Below, piece by piece: positions 48,216-58,667 of a stretch of DNA of 64,000 bases. The DNA comes from Nonomuraea sp. SBT364 (lineage in GTDB: Bacteria > Actinomycetota > Actinomycetes > Streptosporangiales > Streptosporangiaceae), in NCBI RefSeq assembly GCF_001083785.1, contig NZ_LAVL01000010.1:52607-116606 (forward strand), read 5' to 3'. Numbering within the stretch: the first letter of the stretch is position 1; every line of letters starts with the position of its first letter. The position numbers and the translations under genes are program-made. A model generated the notes under the pieces. The model worked only from the letters and a program-made list of their open reading frames with translations. It had not been told where the DNA came from and ran no database searches.

Positions 48216-48232
48216 ATCGGCGCTCCGCCGAT
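48216..48232. promoter_or_regulatory. Tight hairpin before the ABC ATPase gene
   Basis: ATCGGCG-CTC-CGCCGAT is a perfect 7-bp stem with a 3-base loop that ends 12 bases before the ATG at 48245. No ribosome-binding site is visible between them. It may terminate the regulator transcript or influence translation of the ATPase. Confidence 0.45.
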
Positions 48233-48244
48233 CATCCTGAACAT

Positions 48245-49135
48245 ATGACCGCGATTCGGGCAACAAACCTGAGCAAACAGTACGGGAAGACCGCGGCCGT
48301 GACCGACCTGTCGTTCGACGTCGAGCCCGGCCAGGTGACCGGGTTCCTCGGCCCGAACGGCGCCGGCAAGTCGACCACCATGCGCATGATCCTCGGCCTG
48401 GACCACCCCACCGGGGGCCGCGTCGTCGTGGACGGCAAGCCGTACGCGGAGCTGAAGCACCCGCTGCGCAAGGTGGGCGCGCTGCTGGACGCCAAGGCGG
48501 TGCACGGCGGGCGCAGCGCCCGCAACCACCTGCTGGCGATCGCGCAGAGCAACGCGATCCCGGCGAGCCGGGCCGAGGAGGTGCTGGAGCTCGTCGGTCT
48601 GAGCCAGGTGGCCAAGCGGCGTGTCGGCGGCTTCTCGCTCGGCATGTCGCAGCGCCTCGGCATCGCCGCCGCGCTGCTCGGCGATCCGGAGATCCTGCTG
48701 TTCGACGAGCCGGTCAACGGGCTCGACCCGGACGGCATCCTGTGGATCCGCACGCTGATGCGCAAGCTGGCCGCCGACGGGCGCGCGGTGTTCGTCTCCA
48801 GCCATCTGATGAGCGAGATGGCCCAGACCGCCGACCACCTGGTCGTGATCGGCAAGGGGCGGCTGATCGCCGACACGAGCGTGCAGGAGTTCATCGGCCG
48901 CAGCTCCCAGGGGTACGTGCGCGTACGATCGCCGCGCCTGGCCGAGGTCGCCGAGCTGATCAAGGGCGGCGAGCTGCACCCCGACCACCTGCGGGTGACC
49001 GGGATGGAGCCGCTGGAGATCGGCACCGCGACCGCGCGGGCCGGACTGCCGCTGGAGGAGCTGACGTTCGTGCGGCCTTCGCTGGAGGCCGCGTACATGG
49101 AGCTGACCAAGGACAGCCTGGAGTTCACGTCATGA
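48245..49135 (+). CDS. ABC transporter ATP-binding protein
   Basis: The 296-residue ATPase has Walker A GPNGAGKST near residue 37, a divergent signature FSLGMSQRLGIA and Walker B ILLFDEPVNGLDP. It belongs to the type of exporters linked to antibiotic or lantibiotic self-protection. The C-terminal part of about 80 residues is a typical DUF4162-like extension. It is coupled to the permease by ATGA overlap. Confidence 0.93.
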   Translation: MTAIRATNLSKQYGKTAAVTDLSFDVEPGQVTGFLGPNGAGKSTTMRMILGLDHPTGGRVVVDGKPYAELKHPLRKVGALLDAKAVHGGRSARNHLLAIAQSNAIPASRAEEVLELVGLSQVAKRRVGGFSLGMSQRLGIAAALLGDPEILLFDEPVNGLDPDGILWIRTLMRKLAADGRAVFVSSHLMSEMAQTADHLVVIGKGRLIADTSVQEFIGRSSQGYVRVRSPRLAEVAELIKGGELHPDHLRVTGMEPLEIGTATARAGLPLEELTFVRPSLEAAYMELTKDSLEFTS

Positions 49136-49875
49136 TGGACATCGTCCGGTCCGAATGGACCAAGATCCGCTCGGTTCGCTCCACGGTGTGGACCCTGGCC
49201 TGCACCGGGCTGCTGATGATCGGGTTCAGCGTGCTGCTCGGCGTGTCGATCGTGAACTCGCAGGGCAACCCGCCCATGGGGCTGGAGGCCGCGAGGGTCA
49301 GCCTGTCGGGCACGCTGTTCGCGCAGCTCGCGGTCGCCACGTTCGGGGTGCTGGTGATTTCCGGCGAGTATCGGACGGGCTCCATCAGGGGCTCGTTCAT
49401 GGCCGTGCCGCAGCGGCTGCGGCTGCTGACGGCCAAGGTCCTGGTGTTCACCGTGGTGACGGCGATCGTCTCGACGGTCTCCAGCGTGGCGGCGTTCCTG
49501 GTCGGCGGGCAGTTCATCATCGGGACGACGACGCTGGGCGATCCGGGCGTCTCGCAGGCGGTGTTCGGCACCGCGCTCTATCTGACGGCGAGCGGGCTGT
49601 TCGGGCTGGCCCTGGGCGCGCTGGTCCGGCACACGCCGGGCGCGGTCGTGTCGGTGATGGCGCTGATCCTGGTGCTGCCGCAGCTCACGTCCATGCTGCC
49701 GGGCGCCTGGGGCAGCGCCGTGCACCACCACTTCACCTCGAACGCGGGGCTGCAGGTGGTCGCGGCGAACCCGAGCAACCCGCTGGGCCCGTGGTCCGGC
49801 TACGGCGTCTATCTCGCCTGGGTGGCCGTCACGCTGGTCGCGGCGGCCGTGCTGATGCGGCGCCGGGACGCGTAG
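49132..49875 (+). CDS. ABC transporter permease
   Basis: The 247-residue protein has six hydrophobic segments and the ABC-2 family N-terminus MDIVRSEWTKIRSVRSTVW, with EYRTGSIRGSF after the second helix. It pairs with the ATPase upstream. Start codons ATG at 49132 and 49135 are both possible; the first overlaps the ATPase stop. Confidence 0.9.
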   Translation: MMDIVRSEWTKIRSVRSTVWTLACTGLLMIGFSVLLGVSIVNSQGNPPMGLEAARVSLSGTLFAQLAVATFGVLVISGEYRTGSIRGSFMAVPQRLRLLTAKVLVFTVVTAIVSTVSSVAAFLVGGQFIIGTTTLGDPGVSQAVFGTALYLTASGLFGLALGALVRHTPGAVVSVMALILVLPQLTSMLPGAWGSAVHHHFTSNAGLQVVAANPSNPLGPWSGYGVYLAWVAVTLVAAAVLMRRRDA

Positions 49876-49896
49876 CGGGCGTCGCGGCCTGCGCCA

Positions 49897-50691
49897 TCAG
49901 CCGGCGGCGAGCTCGCGGCCCCGGTCGCGGGCGGCCTCGATGGCGGCCAGGAAGGCGGCGCGCACGCTGTGCCGCTCCAGCTCCGCGATGGCGGAGATGG
50001 TGGTGCCGCCCGGCGAGGTGACGGCCTCGCGCAGGATCACCGGGTGCTCGCCCGAGTCGCGCAGCATGACCGCCGCCCCGACGATCGACTGGGTGACCAT
50101 GTCGAGCGCGGCGGCGCGCGGCATGCCGAGCAGGATGCCCGCGTCGACCATGGCCTCGACCAGGTAGAAGAAGTAGGCGGGCCCGCTGCCCGACAGCGCG
50201 GTGGCGGCGTCCTGCTGCGACTCGGGGATGCGCAGCACCTTGCCGACCGGCCTCAGCAGGTCTTCGGTCAGCTTGAGGTGCTCCTCGCCGGCGTGCGAGC
50301 CCGCCGAGATCACGCTCATCGCCTCGTCGAAGCGGATCGGCGTGTTGGACATGACCCTGACCACCGGCACCTCGACGCCGAGCCGCTGCTCGACGAAGGC
50401 GGTGGTGATGCCGGCCGCCGCGGTGATCACCAGCCGGTCGGCGGGCACGTAGGGGGCGATCTCGGCCAGCAGCGCCGCCATGTCCTGCGGCTTGACCGCG
50501 AGGATCAGCGTGTCGGCGGACTTGGCGGCCTCGGTGTTGGAGACCGTGCGGACCCCGTAGGTCTCGCGCAGCGCCTGGGCGCGCTCGGCGCGGCGCACGG
50601 TGGCCAGCACGTCGGCGGGCTTGAACCCCGCCCGCAGCAGCCCGGACAGCAGCGCCTCGCCCATCTTGCCGGTGCCGAGAATCGCAATCAT
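49897..50691 (-). CDS. proC: Pyrroline-5-carboxylate reductase
   Basis: The 264-residue enzyme makes the last step of proline synthesis. It has the NADP motif IAILGTGKMGEAL at the start and the C-terminal signature TVTSPGGTT-like segment (REAVTSPGGTTISAI). Length and motifs are normal. It is 19 bases downstream of a proline dehydrogenase gene on the same strand. Confidence 0.95.
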   Translation of the reverse strand: MIAILGTGKMGEALLSGLLRAGFKPADVLATVRRAERAQALRETYGVRTVSNTEAAKSADTLILAVKPQDMAALLAEIAPYVPADRLVITAAAGITTAFVEQRLGVEVPVVRVMSNTPIRFDEAMSVISAGSHAGEEHLKLTEDLLRPVGKVLRIPESQQDAATALSGSGPAYFFYLVEAMVDAGILLGMPRAAALDMVTQSIVGAAVMLRDSGEHPVILREAVTSPGGTTISAIAELERHSVRAAFLAAIEAARDRGRELAAG

Positions 50692-50710
50692 GCCCGCAGC
50701 CTACCGGCGG

Positions 50711-51574
50711 CTATCGGCGTGACAGCAGCGTGCGCGCGAAGAACGCGGGGCGCTCGGCCAGGCGGCGCATCAGGTAGGGATACCAGCCGGCGCCGTAGGG
50801 CACGTGGACGCGCACCCGCGCGCCCTGCCCGGCCAGGCGTCGCTGCTCGTCGGGGCGGACCCCGTACAGCATCTGGTATTCGAAGCCGGTGGGTTCGAGC
50901 CCTTCGAGCACGGCCAGCGCGGCGGTGACGCGCAGCAGCCGGGGGTCGTGGGTGGCGATCATCGGGTAGCCGGAGCCGGACATCAGCACCCGCAGGCAGC
51001 GCGCGAACGCGCGGTCGACCTCGGCGGGCCCGTTGGCGGCCGTGCGGGGGCCCTTGCACAGCCGTACGCGGGCGCCGTCGAGCCGGGCGCAGCGCTCGGC
51101 CGCGTCGGGCAGGCCGGCGCGCACCACGACGCCCACGGACGGGTGTTCCTTGCGGAGGGTGGCGTGGATGGAGTGCAGGGCGGTGGCCGTGTCGCGCCCG
51201 TCGGCGTCGAGGGTGAGCGTGAGGCCCCGGGCGGCGGCGGACTCGCAGAGGGTCGCGGCGTTGTCGAGCGCGAGCTGCTCCGACAGGCGCAGCCCGAGCT
51301 CGGTCAGCTCCACGGACACGTCGGCGTCGGCGGGCAGGCGCTCGACGAGCTCCTGGTAGGCCAGGACGGCGCCCTCGGCCTCGGCCCGGTCGCGGACCTC
51401 CGGGACGAGCCTGCCGACGGTGACGAGCAGCCCCCTGCGGGTCAGCTCCTCGACGGCGTCGCCGACGTCGTCGGCGACGTAGCGCCTGACCATGGTGCCG
51501 GTAAGCGGCGAGGCGGACACGACGCGCTCGGCGCGGTCGCTCCGGGAAGCGGCGAGTAGGGCCTGACGAAGCAC
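50711..51574 (-). CDS. Proline dehydrogenase (monofunctional)
   Basis: The 287-residue flavoprotein oxidises proline to pyrroline-5-carboxylate. The TIM-barrel motifs are present: LTLDADGRD, VRLCKGP, ATHDPRLL, FEYQMLYGV and the substrate-binding YGAGWYPYLMRRLAERP. It lacks the P5C dehydrogenase half, as usual in actinobacteria. The start is GTG. It is divergent from the lipoprotein gene and lies upstream of proC. Confidence 0.93.
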   Translation of the reverse strand: MLRQALLAASRSDRAERVVSASPLTGTMVRRYVADDVGDAVEELTRRGLLVTVGRLVPEVRDRAEAEGAVLAYQELVERLPADADVSVELTELGLRLSEQLALDNAATLCESAAARGLTLTLDADGRDTATALHSIHATLRKEHPSVGVVVRAGLPDAAERCARLDGARVRLCKGPRTAANGPAEVDRAFARCLRVLMSGSGYPMIATHDPRLLRVTAALAVLEGLEPTGFEYQMLYGVRPDEQRRLAGQGARVRVHVPYGAGWYPYLMRRLAERPAFFARTLLSRR

Positions 51575-51633
51575 GCCATCACCCTAACTTCGCGCGCGCT
51601 GAACCGGTGGCCGATCCCATCCGTCGTAGAGGT

Positions 51634-52095
51634 ATGCGCACTGTGACGACGACTCTGGTGGCCGGATGCCTGTTGCTCGCGACCGGCTGCGGCACGGCCG
51701 CCGCCCCGCGGGAGCGGCCGCTGTCCAAGGCGCCCGACGCGCCGGTCTCGAGCACCGCGGTGACCACGACCACGCCGCCCGCCACCAAGCCCAAGCCGGT
51801 CAAGCCCACGGGCGACGCGATCAACACGCGCAAGGTCCGCTGGACGAAGGCCAAGCCCGTCTCCAAAGGCCGCAAGGTGCAGCTCACCTGGTGGTCGGGC
51901 GTGGAGCCGTGCACGGTCCTGGACCGGGTCAAGGTCAAGGAGACGAAGAAGCGGGTCACGATCACGCTGTACGAGGGCGCCTCGCCCAAGGCGAAGAACG
52001 TCTCCTGCATCATGATCGCCGTGGAGAAGACGACCACGGTGAAGCTCAAGTCCCCCATGGGCCAGCGAAAGATCATCGACGGTTCTAAATCCTGA
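51634..52095 (+). CDS. Small lipoprotein of unknown function
   Basis: The 153-residue protein has a signal peptide with a lipobox (LATGC, Cys19), then a Thr/Pro-rich linker of about 45 residues and a Lys-rich beta-type domain with two cysteines (EPCTVLD and SCIMI) that could form a disulfide. No family is recognised. ATG at 51634 is chosen because it starts the signal peptide; an in-frame upstream start at 51607 adds nine residues. Confidence 0.72.
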   Translation: MRTVTTTLVAGCLLLATGCGTAAAPRERPLSKAPDAPVSSTAVTTTTPPATKPKPVKPTGDAINTRKVRWTKAKPVSKGRKVQLTWWSGVEPCTVLDRVKVKETKKRVTITLYEGASPKAKNVSCIMIAVEKTTTVKLKSPMGQRKIIDGSKS

Positions 52096-52127
52096 CATGT
52101 CCACATCCGGACAACCCCAGTGACATC

Positions 52128-52155
52128 TGATCGATTTGTTGCGATACATCGATCA
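52128..52155. promoter_or_regulatory. 28-base palindrome upstream of the secreted dehydrogenase gene
   Basis: TGATCGAT and ATCGATCA form a perfect 8-bp inverted repeat with a 12-base spacer, 55 bases before the GTG start. The AT-rich symmetric arms in a GC-rich gap suggest an operator, for instance for a TetR- or LacI-type repressor. A weaker TGTCC / GGACA hairpin (52098-52113) just after the lipoprotein stop may terminate that gene. Confidence 0.55.
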
Positions 52156-52210
52156 AGGCACCTAAGGCGTGGGGGCGCCGCGGTGATGGTGTGCGTTACT
52201 GGGGGGACCC

Positions 52211-55200
52211 GTGAGCCGGCTCGTTCGTGCCCTGCTGCCCGTCATACTGATGATCACCGGTTTGATCGGGCTGGCCGCCCCGCCCGCGCAGGCCCTCCCC
52301 GAGCGCTTCGAGAAGCAGACGATCTTCAGCGGCCTGGTCAGCCCCACCAACGTCGAGTTCGCCTCCGACGGGCGGGTGTTCGTGGCCGAGAAGGGCGGCT
52401 ACATCAAGGTCTTCGACTCGCTCGCCGACACCACCGCCACGATCTACGCCGACCTGCGCACCAAGGTGCACGACTTCTGGGACCGCGGCCTGCTCGGCAT
52501 GGCCTTGCACCCGGACTTCCCGCAGGACCCCCGCGTGTACGTGCTCTACTCCTACGACGCCGAGCCCGGCGGCGCCGCGCCGCGCTGGGGCCAGGTGAAC
52601 GACGACTACGACGAGTGCCCGTCGCCGCCCGGCCCGACCGAGGACGGCTGCCGCATCACCGGCCGCCTGTCGGTCGTCTCGCCCACCGGCGCCGAGACGC
52701 CCCTGATCACCGACTGGTGCCAGCAGTATCCCAGCCACTCCGTCGGCGACCTGCAGTTCGGCCCCGACGGCATGCTCTACGCCTCGGCCGGCGACGGGGC
52801 CAGCTTCCAGTTCGCCGACTACGGGCAGGACAACCTGACGAGTTCGGACGTCGTACCGGACAACCCGTGCGGCGACCCGCCGACGCCGGTGGGCACCTCG
52901 CCCACCCCGCCCGCCGCCGAGGGCGGCGCGCTGCGCGCCCAGGACGTGCGCACCAACGGGGATCCGGCGACGCTGGCCGGCAGCATCATCCGCATCGACC
53001 CGGACACCGGCGCCGCGGCCCCCGGCAACCCGAACGCCGGCGCCGCCGACCCGAACGTGGCCAGGATCGTCGCCCACGGCCTGCGCAACCCGTTCCGCAT
53101 CACCGACCGGCCCGGCACCGGCGAGATCTGGGCGGGCGAGGTCGGCTGGGGCTCCTTCGAGGAGATCAACCGCGTCGCGGACCCCACGGGCGGCGTGGCC
53201 AACTTCGGCTGGCCCTGCTACGAGGGCGCGCCCCGGGAGGACGGCTACGACGCGCTCAACCTGACCCTGTGCGAGAACCTGTACGCCGCGGGCGCCGCCG
53301 CGCACACCAAGCCGCACATCGCCTGGAACCACGGCCAGCGCCTCTACCCGGGCGACCCGTGCGCGCCCGGCGGCCAGTCGTCCTCCAGCGGCGTCGCCTT
53401 CTACCCGGGCGGGCCGTACCCGCAGGCGTACGACGGCGCGCTGTTCTTCTCCGACTACAGCCGCAGGTGCGTCTGGGTGATGACCGAGGGCGCGAACGGC
53501 CTGCCCGACCCGGCGACGGTGACCGCGTTCGACACCGGCATCGGCACGGTAGAGCTGGAGAGCGGGCCGAACGGCGACCTGTTCGCCGTCGACCACGACG
53601 GCGGCGCGATCGTCCGCTACATCTACGACAACGCCCCGCCCACCGCCGTCATCGACGCGACCCCGGCCTCCGGCGCGGCCCCGCTGGCCGTGTCGTTCTC
53701 CGGCACCGGCTCCACCGACGCCGACGGCGACCCGCTCACCTACGCCTGGGACCTCGACGGCGACGGCGAGCTGGACGACTCGGCCTCCGCCACCCCGGCC
53801 CGCACCTATCCGCAGACCGGCTCCTACCAGGTCAAGTTACGCGTGAGCGACGGCAAGGGCGGGCAGGGCGACGCCACCGTCACCATCAACGTGGGCAACA
53901 GCGCGCCGACGGCCGCCATCGACACCCCGGCGGCCACCACCACCTGGGCGGTCGGCGACACGGTCGGCTTCTCGGGCACCGGCGCCGACGCCGAGGACGG
54001 CACGATCCCGGGCTCCCGCATGACCTGGACGCTGATCATGCACCACTGCCCCGGCGCCTGCCACGAGCACGAGATCACCCGCTACACCGGCGCGTCCGGA
54101 TCCTTCCAGGCGCCGGACCACGAGTACCCGTCGCACCTGGAGCTGCGGCTCACCGTCGAGGACGGGCACGGCCTCACCGACACCGCGAGCGTCATGCTCC
54201 AGCCCAGGACGGTCGAGCTGACCTTCCGGACGAACCCGCCCGGCCTGCTGCTCGGGTTCAACCAGGAACAGACGATCGCGCCGTTCACCCGGACGGTGAT
54301 CGCCGGCTCCAGCAACTCCATCACCGCGCCGTCACCGCAGGGCGACCAGGTGTTCGACGCCTGGTCCGACGGCGGCACGGCCACGCACAACATCACCGCC
54401 CCGGCGTCGGCCGCCACCTACACGGCCGCGTTCGAGACCTCGCAGTCGCCGGCGGGCCTGGTGGCCGCGTACGCCATGAACGAGGGCGCGGGCACGGCCG
54501 TCGGCGACGCCTCACCGGCCGCCAACACCGGCACGGCGGCCAACACCACGTGGACGAACGGCAAGTACGGCAAGGCGCTGGCGTTCAACGGCTCGTCCAG
54601 CTGGGTCACGGTCGCCGACTCGGCCGGTCTGCGGCTCACCACCGGGATGACGCTGGAAGCCTGGGTCAGACCGGAGACGGTGACGAGCTGGCGCACGGTG
54701 ATCATGAAGCAGTACGGCACCGACCTGGCCTACACGCTGTCCGCCGGCAGCTACACCGACCGGCCGCACGCCGTCATCCACACCACCGGCGAGGTCGGCG
54801 CCGGCGGTGCGGCCTCGCTCCCGCTCGACGCCTGGAGCCACCTGGCGGCCACCTACGACGGCACCACGCTGCGCCTGTACGTCAACGGGACGCAGGTGAG
54901 CGAGCGGGCCGCCGGCGGTCCGATCCGCACCGACGGCGGCGTGCTGCGCATCGGCGGCAACGCGCTGTGGGGCGAGTTCTTCGACGGCCTGATCGACGAG
55001 GTGCGGATCTACGGCCGGGCGCTCACCCCGGCCCAGATCCAGCTCGACATGAACACCCCGATCGGCGCGCCGCCCGAGCCGGACACCACGCCGCCGAGCA
55101 CCCCGGGCTCGCTCGCCGCCACCGGCGGCCCCGGGCACGCCCAGCTCACCTGGACCGCCTCGACGGACAACACGGGCGTCGAGGGCTACACCGTCCACCG

Positions 55201-56005
55201 CTCGGCGACCTCCGGCTTCACGCCGTCCGGCGCCAACCAGGTCGGCTCCTCGCAGACCACGTCGTTCACCGACCCGGGCCTGGCCGAGGGCACGTACTAC
55301 TACCGCGTGGTGGCCTTCGACGCGGCCGGCAACACCAGCACGCCGTCCGCCGAGGACCCGGCCGCCGTCACCGCGCCGCCCTCCGGCCAGGGCCTGGTGG
55401 CCGCGCTCGGCATGAACGAGGGCACCGGGACCACGACGGCCGACTCCTCGGGCCTGGGCAACGCCGGCACCCTGAAGGACGCCACCTGGACGGCCTCCGG
55501 CAGGTACGGCCACGCGCTCTCGTTCAACGGCTCGTCCAGCTGGGTCACGGTCGCCGACTCTGCGGGGCTCCGGCTCACCGACGGCATGACGCTGGAGGCC
55601 TGGGTCAAGCCGTCGAACGTGACGAGCTGGCGTACCGTGATCATGAAGGAGTACGCGGGCGACCTGGCGTACGTGCTGTCTGCGGGCAGCTACACCGACC
55701 GGCCGCACGTCGTCGTCCACGCCGGCGGCGAGGTCGGCGCGGGCGGCACCGCCTCGCTCCCCCTCGGCGCGTGGAGCCACCTGGCGGCCACCTACGACGG
55801 CACCACGCTGCGCCTGTACGTCAACGGGACGCAGGTGGGCCAGCAGACCGCGGGCGGCCCGATCCGCACCGACGGCGGCGCCCTGCGCATCGGCGGCAAC
55901 AGCCTGTGGGGCGAGCACTTCGACGGCCTCATCGACGAGGTGCGCGTCTACGGCGAGGCCCTGACGCCCGCCCAGATCCAGACGGACATGAACACGCCCG
56001 TCTGA
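52211..56005 (+). CDS. Secreted PQQ-type sugar dehydrogenase-like protein with PKD, FN3 and two LamG modules
   Basis: The 1264-residue protein has a signal peptide (about 1-29). Residues 30-470 form a six-bladed glucose/sorbosone dehydrogenase-like propeller (LVSPTNVEFASDGRVFVAEK, HPDFPQDPRVYVLYS, HGLRNPFRI). A PKD domain (473-562) and a second PKD-like domain (about 563-670) follow, then a bacterial repeat segment, LamG 1 (749-952), FN3 (about 963-1055) and LamG 2 (1061-1264). It probably acts on extracellular carbohydrate. The start is GTG; no cell-wall anchor is seen. Confidence 0.85.
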   Translation: MSRLVRALLPVILMITGLIGLAAPPAQALPERFEKQTIFSGLVSPTNVEFASDGRVFVAEKGGYIKVFDSLADTTATIYADLRTKVHDFWDRGLLGMALHPDFPQDPRVYVLYSYDAEPGGAAPRWGQVNDDYDECPSPPGPTEDGCRITGRLSVVSPTGAETPLITDWCQQYPSHSVGDLQFGPDGMLYASAGDGASFQFADYGQDNLTSSDVVPDNPCGDPPTPVGTSPTPPAAEGGALRAQDVRTNGDPATLAGSIIRIDPDTGAAAPGNPNAGAADPNVARIVAHGLRNPFRITDRPGTGEIWAGEVGWGSFEEINRVADPTGGVANFGWPCYEGAPREDGYDALNLTLCENLYAAGAAAHTKPHIAWNHGQRLYPGDPCAPGGQSSSSGVAFYPGGPYPQAYDGALFFSDYSRRCVWVMTEGANGLPDPATVTAFDTGIGTVELESGPNGDLFAVDHDGGAIVRYIYDNAPPTAVIDATPASGAAPLAVSFSGTGSTDADGDPLTYAWDLDGDGELDDSASATPARTYPQTGSYQVKLRVSDGKGGQGDATVTINVGNSAPTAAIDTPAATTTWAVGDTVGFSGTGADAEDGTIPGSRMTWTLIMHHCPGACHEHEITRYTGASGSFQAPDHEYPSHLELRLTVEDGHGLTDTASVMLQPRTVELTFRTNPPGLLLGFNQEQTIAPFTRTVIAGSSNSITAPSPQGDQVFDAWSDGGTATHNITAPASAATYTAAFETSQSPAGLVAAYAMNEGAGTAVGDASPAANTGTAANTTWTNGKYGKALAFNGSSSWVTVADSAGLRLTTGMTLEAWVRPETVTSWRTVIMKQYGTDLAYTLSAGSYTDRPHAVIHTTGEVGAGGAASLPLDAWSHLAATYDGTTLRLYVNGTQVSERAAGGPIRTDGGVLRIGGNALWGEFFDGLIDEVRIYGRALTPAQIQLDMNTPIGAPPEPDTTPPSTPGSLAATGGPGHAQLTWTASTDNTGVEGYTVHRSATSGFTPSGANQVGSSQTTSFTDPGLAEGTYYYRVVAFDAAGNTSTPSAEDPAAVTAPPSGQGLVAALGMNEGTGTTTADSSGLGNAGTLKDATWTASGRYGHALSFNGSSSWVTVADSAGLRLTDGMTLEAWVKPSNVTSWRTVIMKEYAGDLAYVLSAGSYTDRPHVVVHAGGEVGAGGTASLPLGAWSHLAATYDGTTLRLYVNGTQVGQQTAGGPIRTDGGALRIGGNSLWGEHFDGLIDEVRVYGEALTPAQIQTDMNTPV
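54455..55065 (+). repeat. LamG module copy 1 of an intragenic duplication
   Basis: This DNA encodes residues 749-952 and is highly similar to the segment at 55391-56002. Long stretches are identical at the nucleotide level, including the SYTDRPH and GSSSWVTVADSAGLRL codons and the AATYDGTTLRLYVNGTQV codons. The duplication is in tandem with an FN3 spacer between. Confidence 0.8.
55391..56002 (+). repeat. LamG module copy 2 of an intragenic duplication
   Basis: The second copy encodes residues 1061-1264. It differs from copy 1 mainly in the first 30 residues and at scattered positions, which suggests recent duplication or ongoing gene conversion. Confidence 0.8.
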
Positions 56006-56038
56006 GCCTCCGAGCCGTCTCCCGGGAGACCCCTCCTC

Positions 56039-56069
56039 GCCCCCTCTCCCGGGAGACTCGGGGGCTTTT
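56039..56069 (+). terminator. Rho-independent terminator after the secreted dehydrogenase gene
   Basis: GCCCCC (56039-56044) pairs with GGGGGC (56060-56065) around an inner TCTCCCGGGAGA palindrome, and TTTT follows directly. A second 14-base palindrome GTCTCCCGGGAGAC stands just upstream at 56017-56030. Confidence 0.8.
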
Positions 56070-56082
56070 CGCGCACCGGGGG

Positions 56083-56101
56083 TTGAGCCGGGTAGGCTCA
56101 A
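56083..56101. promoter_or_regulatory. Upstream HAIR-like HspR operator
   Basis: TTGAGC-N7-GCTCAA has the arm length and 7-base spacing of the HspR-associated inverted repeat (CTTGAGT-N7-ACTCAAG) with one changed base per arm. It ends five bases before the -35 box of the dnaK promoter. Confidence 0.7.
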
Positions 56102-56106
56102 GTCGT

Positions 56107-58042
<1,936 letters not shown>

Positions 58043-58043
<1 letters not shown>

Positions 58044-58648
58044 TGCCGCCGCGTGACAACGGGCACGAAGAGCCGGTGATCCGCGACAACCGCAAGATCG
58101 ACCCGGAGACCGGTGACGTCCGGACGCAGGCCGAGGAGGCGGAGCAGCCTCCGACGCCGGCCGCCGCCGACGCCACCGCCGCCGCCGCCGACGGCGAGCT
58201 GCAGGCGCAGCTCGCCGAGCGGACCGCCGACCTTCAGCGCCTCCAGGCCGAATACACCAACTACCGCAGGCGGGTGGAGCGTGACCGGGTCGCGGTCCGC
58301 GAGCAGGCGGTCGCGGGGGCGCTGACCGACCTGCTGCCCGTGCTCGACGACATCGGCAGGGCCCGCGACCACGGCGAGCTCACCGGCGGCTTCGCGAAGG
58401 TGGCAGAGTCTCTGGAGGCGGCGCTCACCAAGCTCGGCCTCAGCCCCTACGGCCAGAAGGGCGACCCCTTCGACCCGATGGTGCACGAGGCCCTGATGCA
58501 CAGCTACTCGCCCGACGTGACCGAGCCGACCGCCATCGAGGTGCTCCAGCTCGGTTACCGCATGGGAGACCGGGTGCTGCGCCCGGCGCGGGTGGCCGTC
58601 GCCGAGCCCGGGGACGCCCCCTCGGCGTCCGATGACGAAGACAACTGA
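58043..58648 (+). CDS. grpE: Nucleotide exchange factor GrpE
   Basis: The 201-residue cochaperone has an acidic, alanine-rich N-terminus, a long coiled coil (about 50-95, with RLQAEYTNYRRRVERDR) and the beta-domain ending PTAIEVLQLGYRMGDRVLRPARV. It releases ADP from DnaK. ATG at 58043 (TGATG overlap with dnaK) is preferred; GTG at 58040 adds one residue. Confidence 0.94.
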
Positions 58649-58667
58649 CGAGGACGAAGGGCCGTAG

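Noticed and set aside
54455..56002. Mobile-element origin for the LamG repeats
   Set aside because: The repeats are in frame, within one gene, and have no terminal inverted repeats or target duplications.
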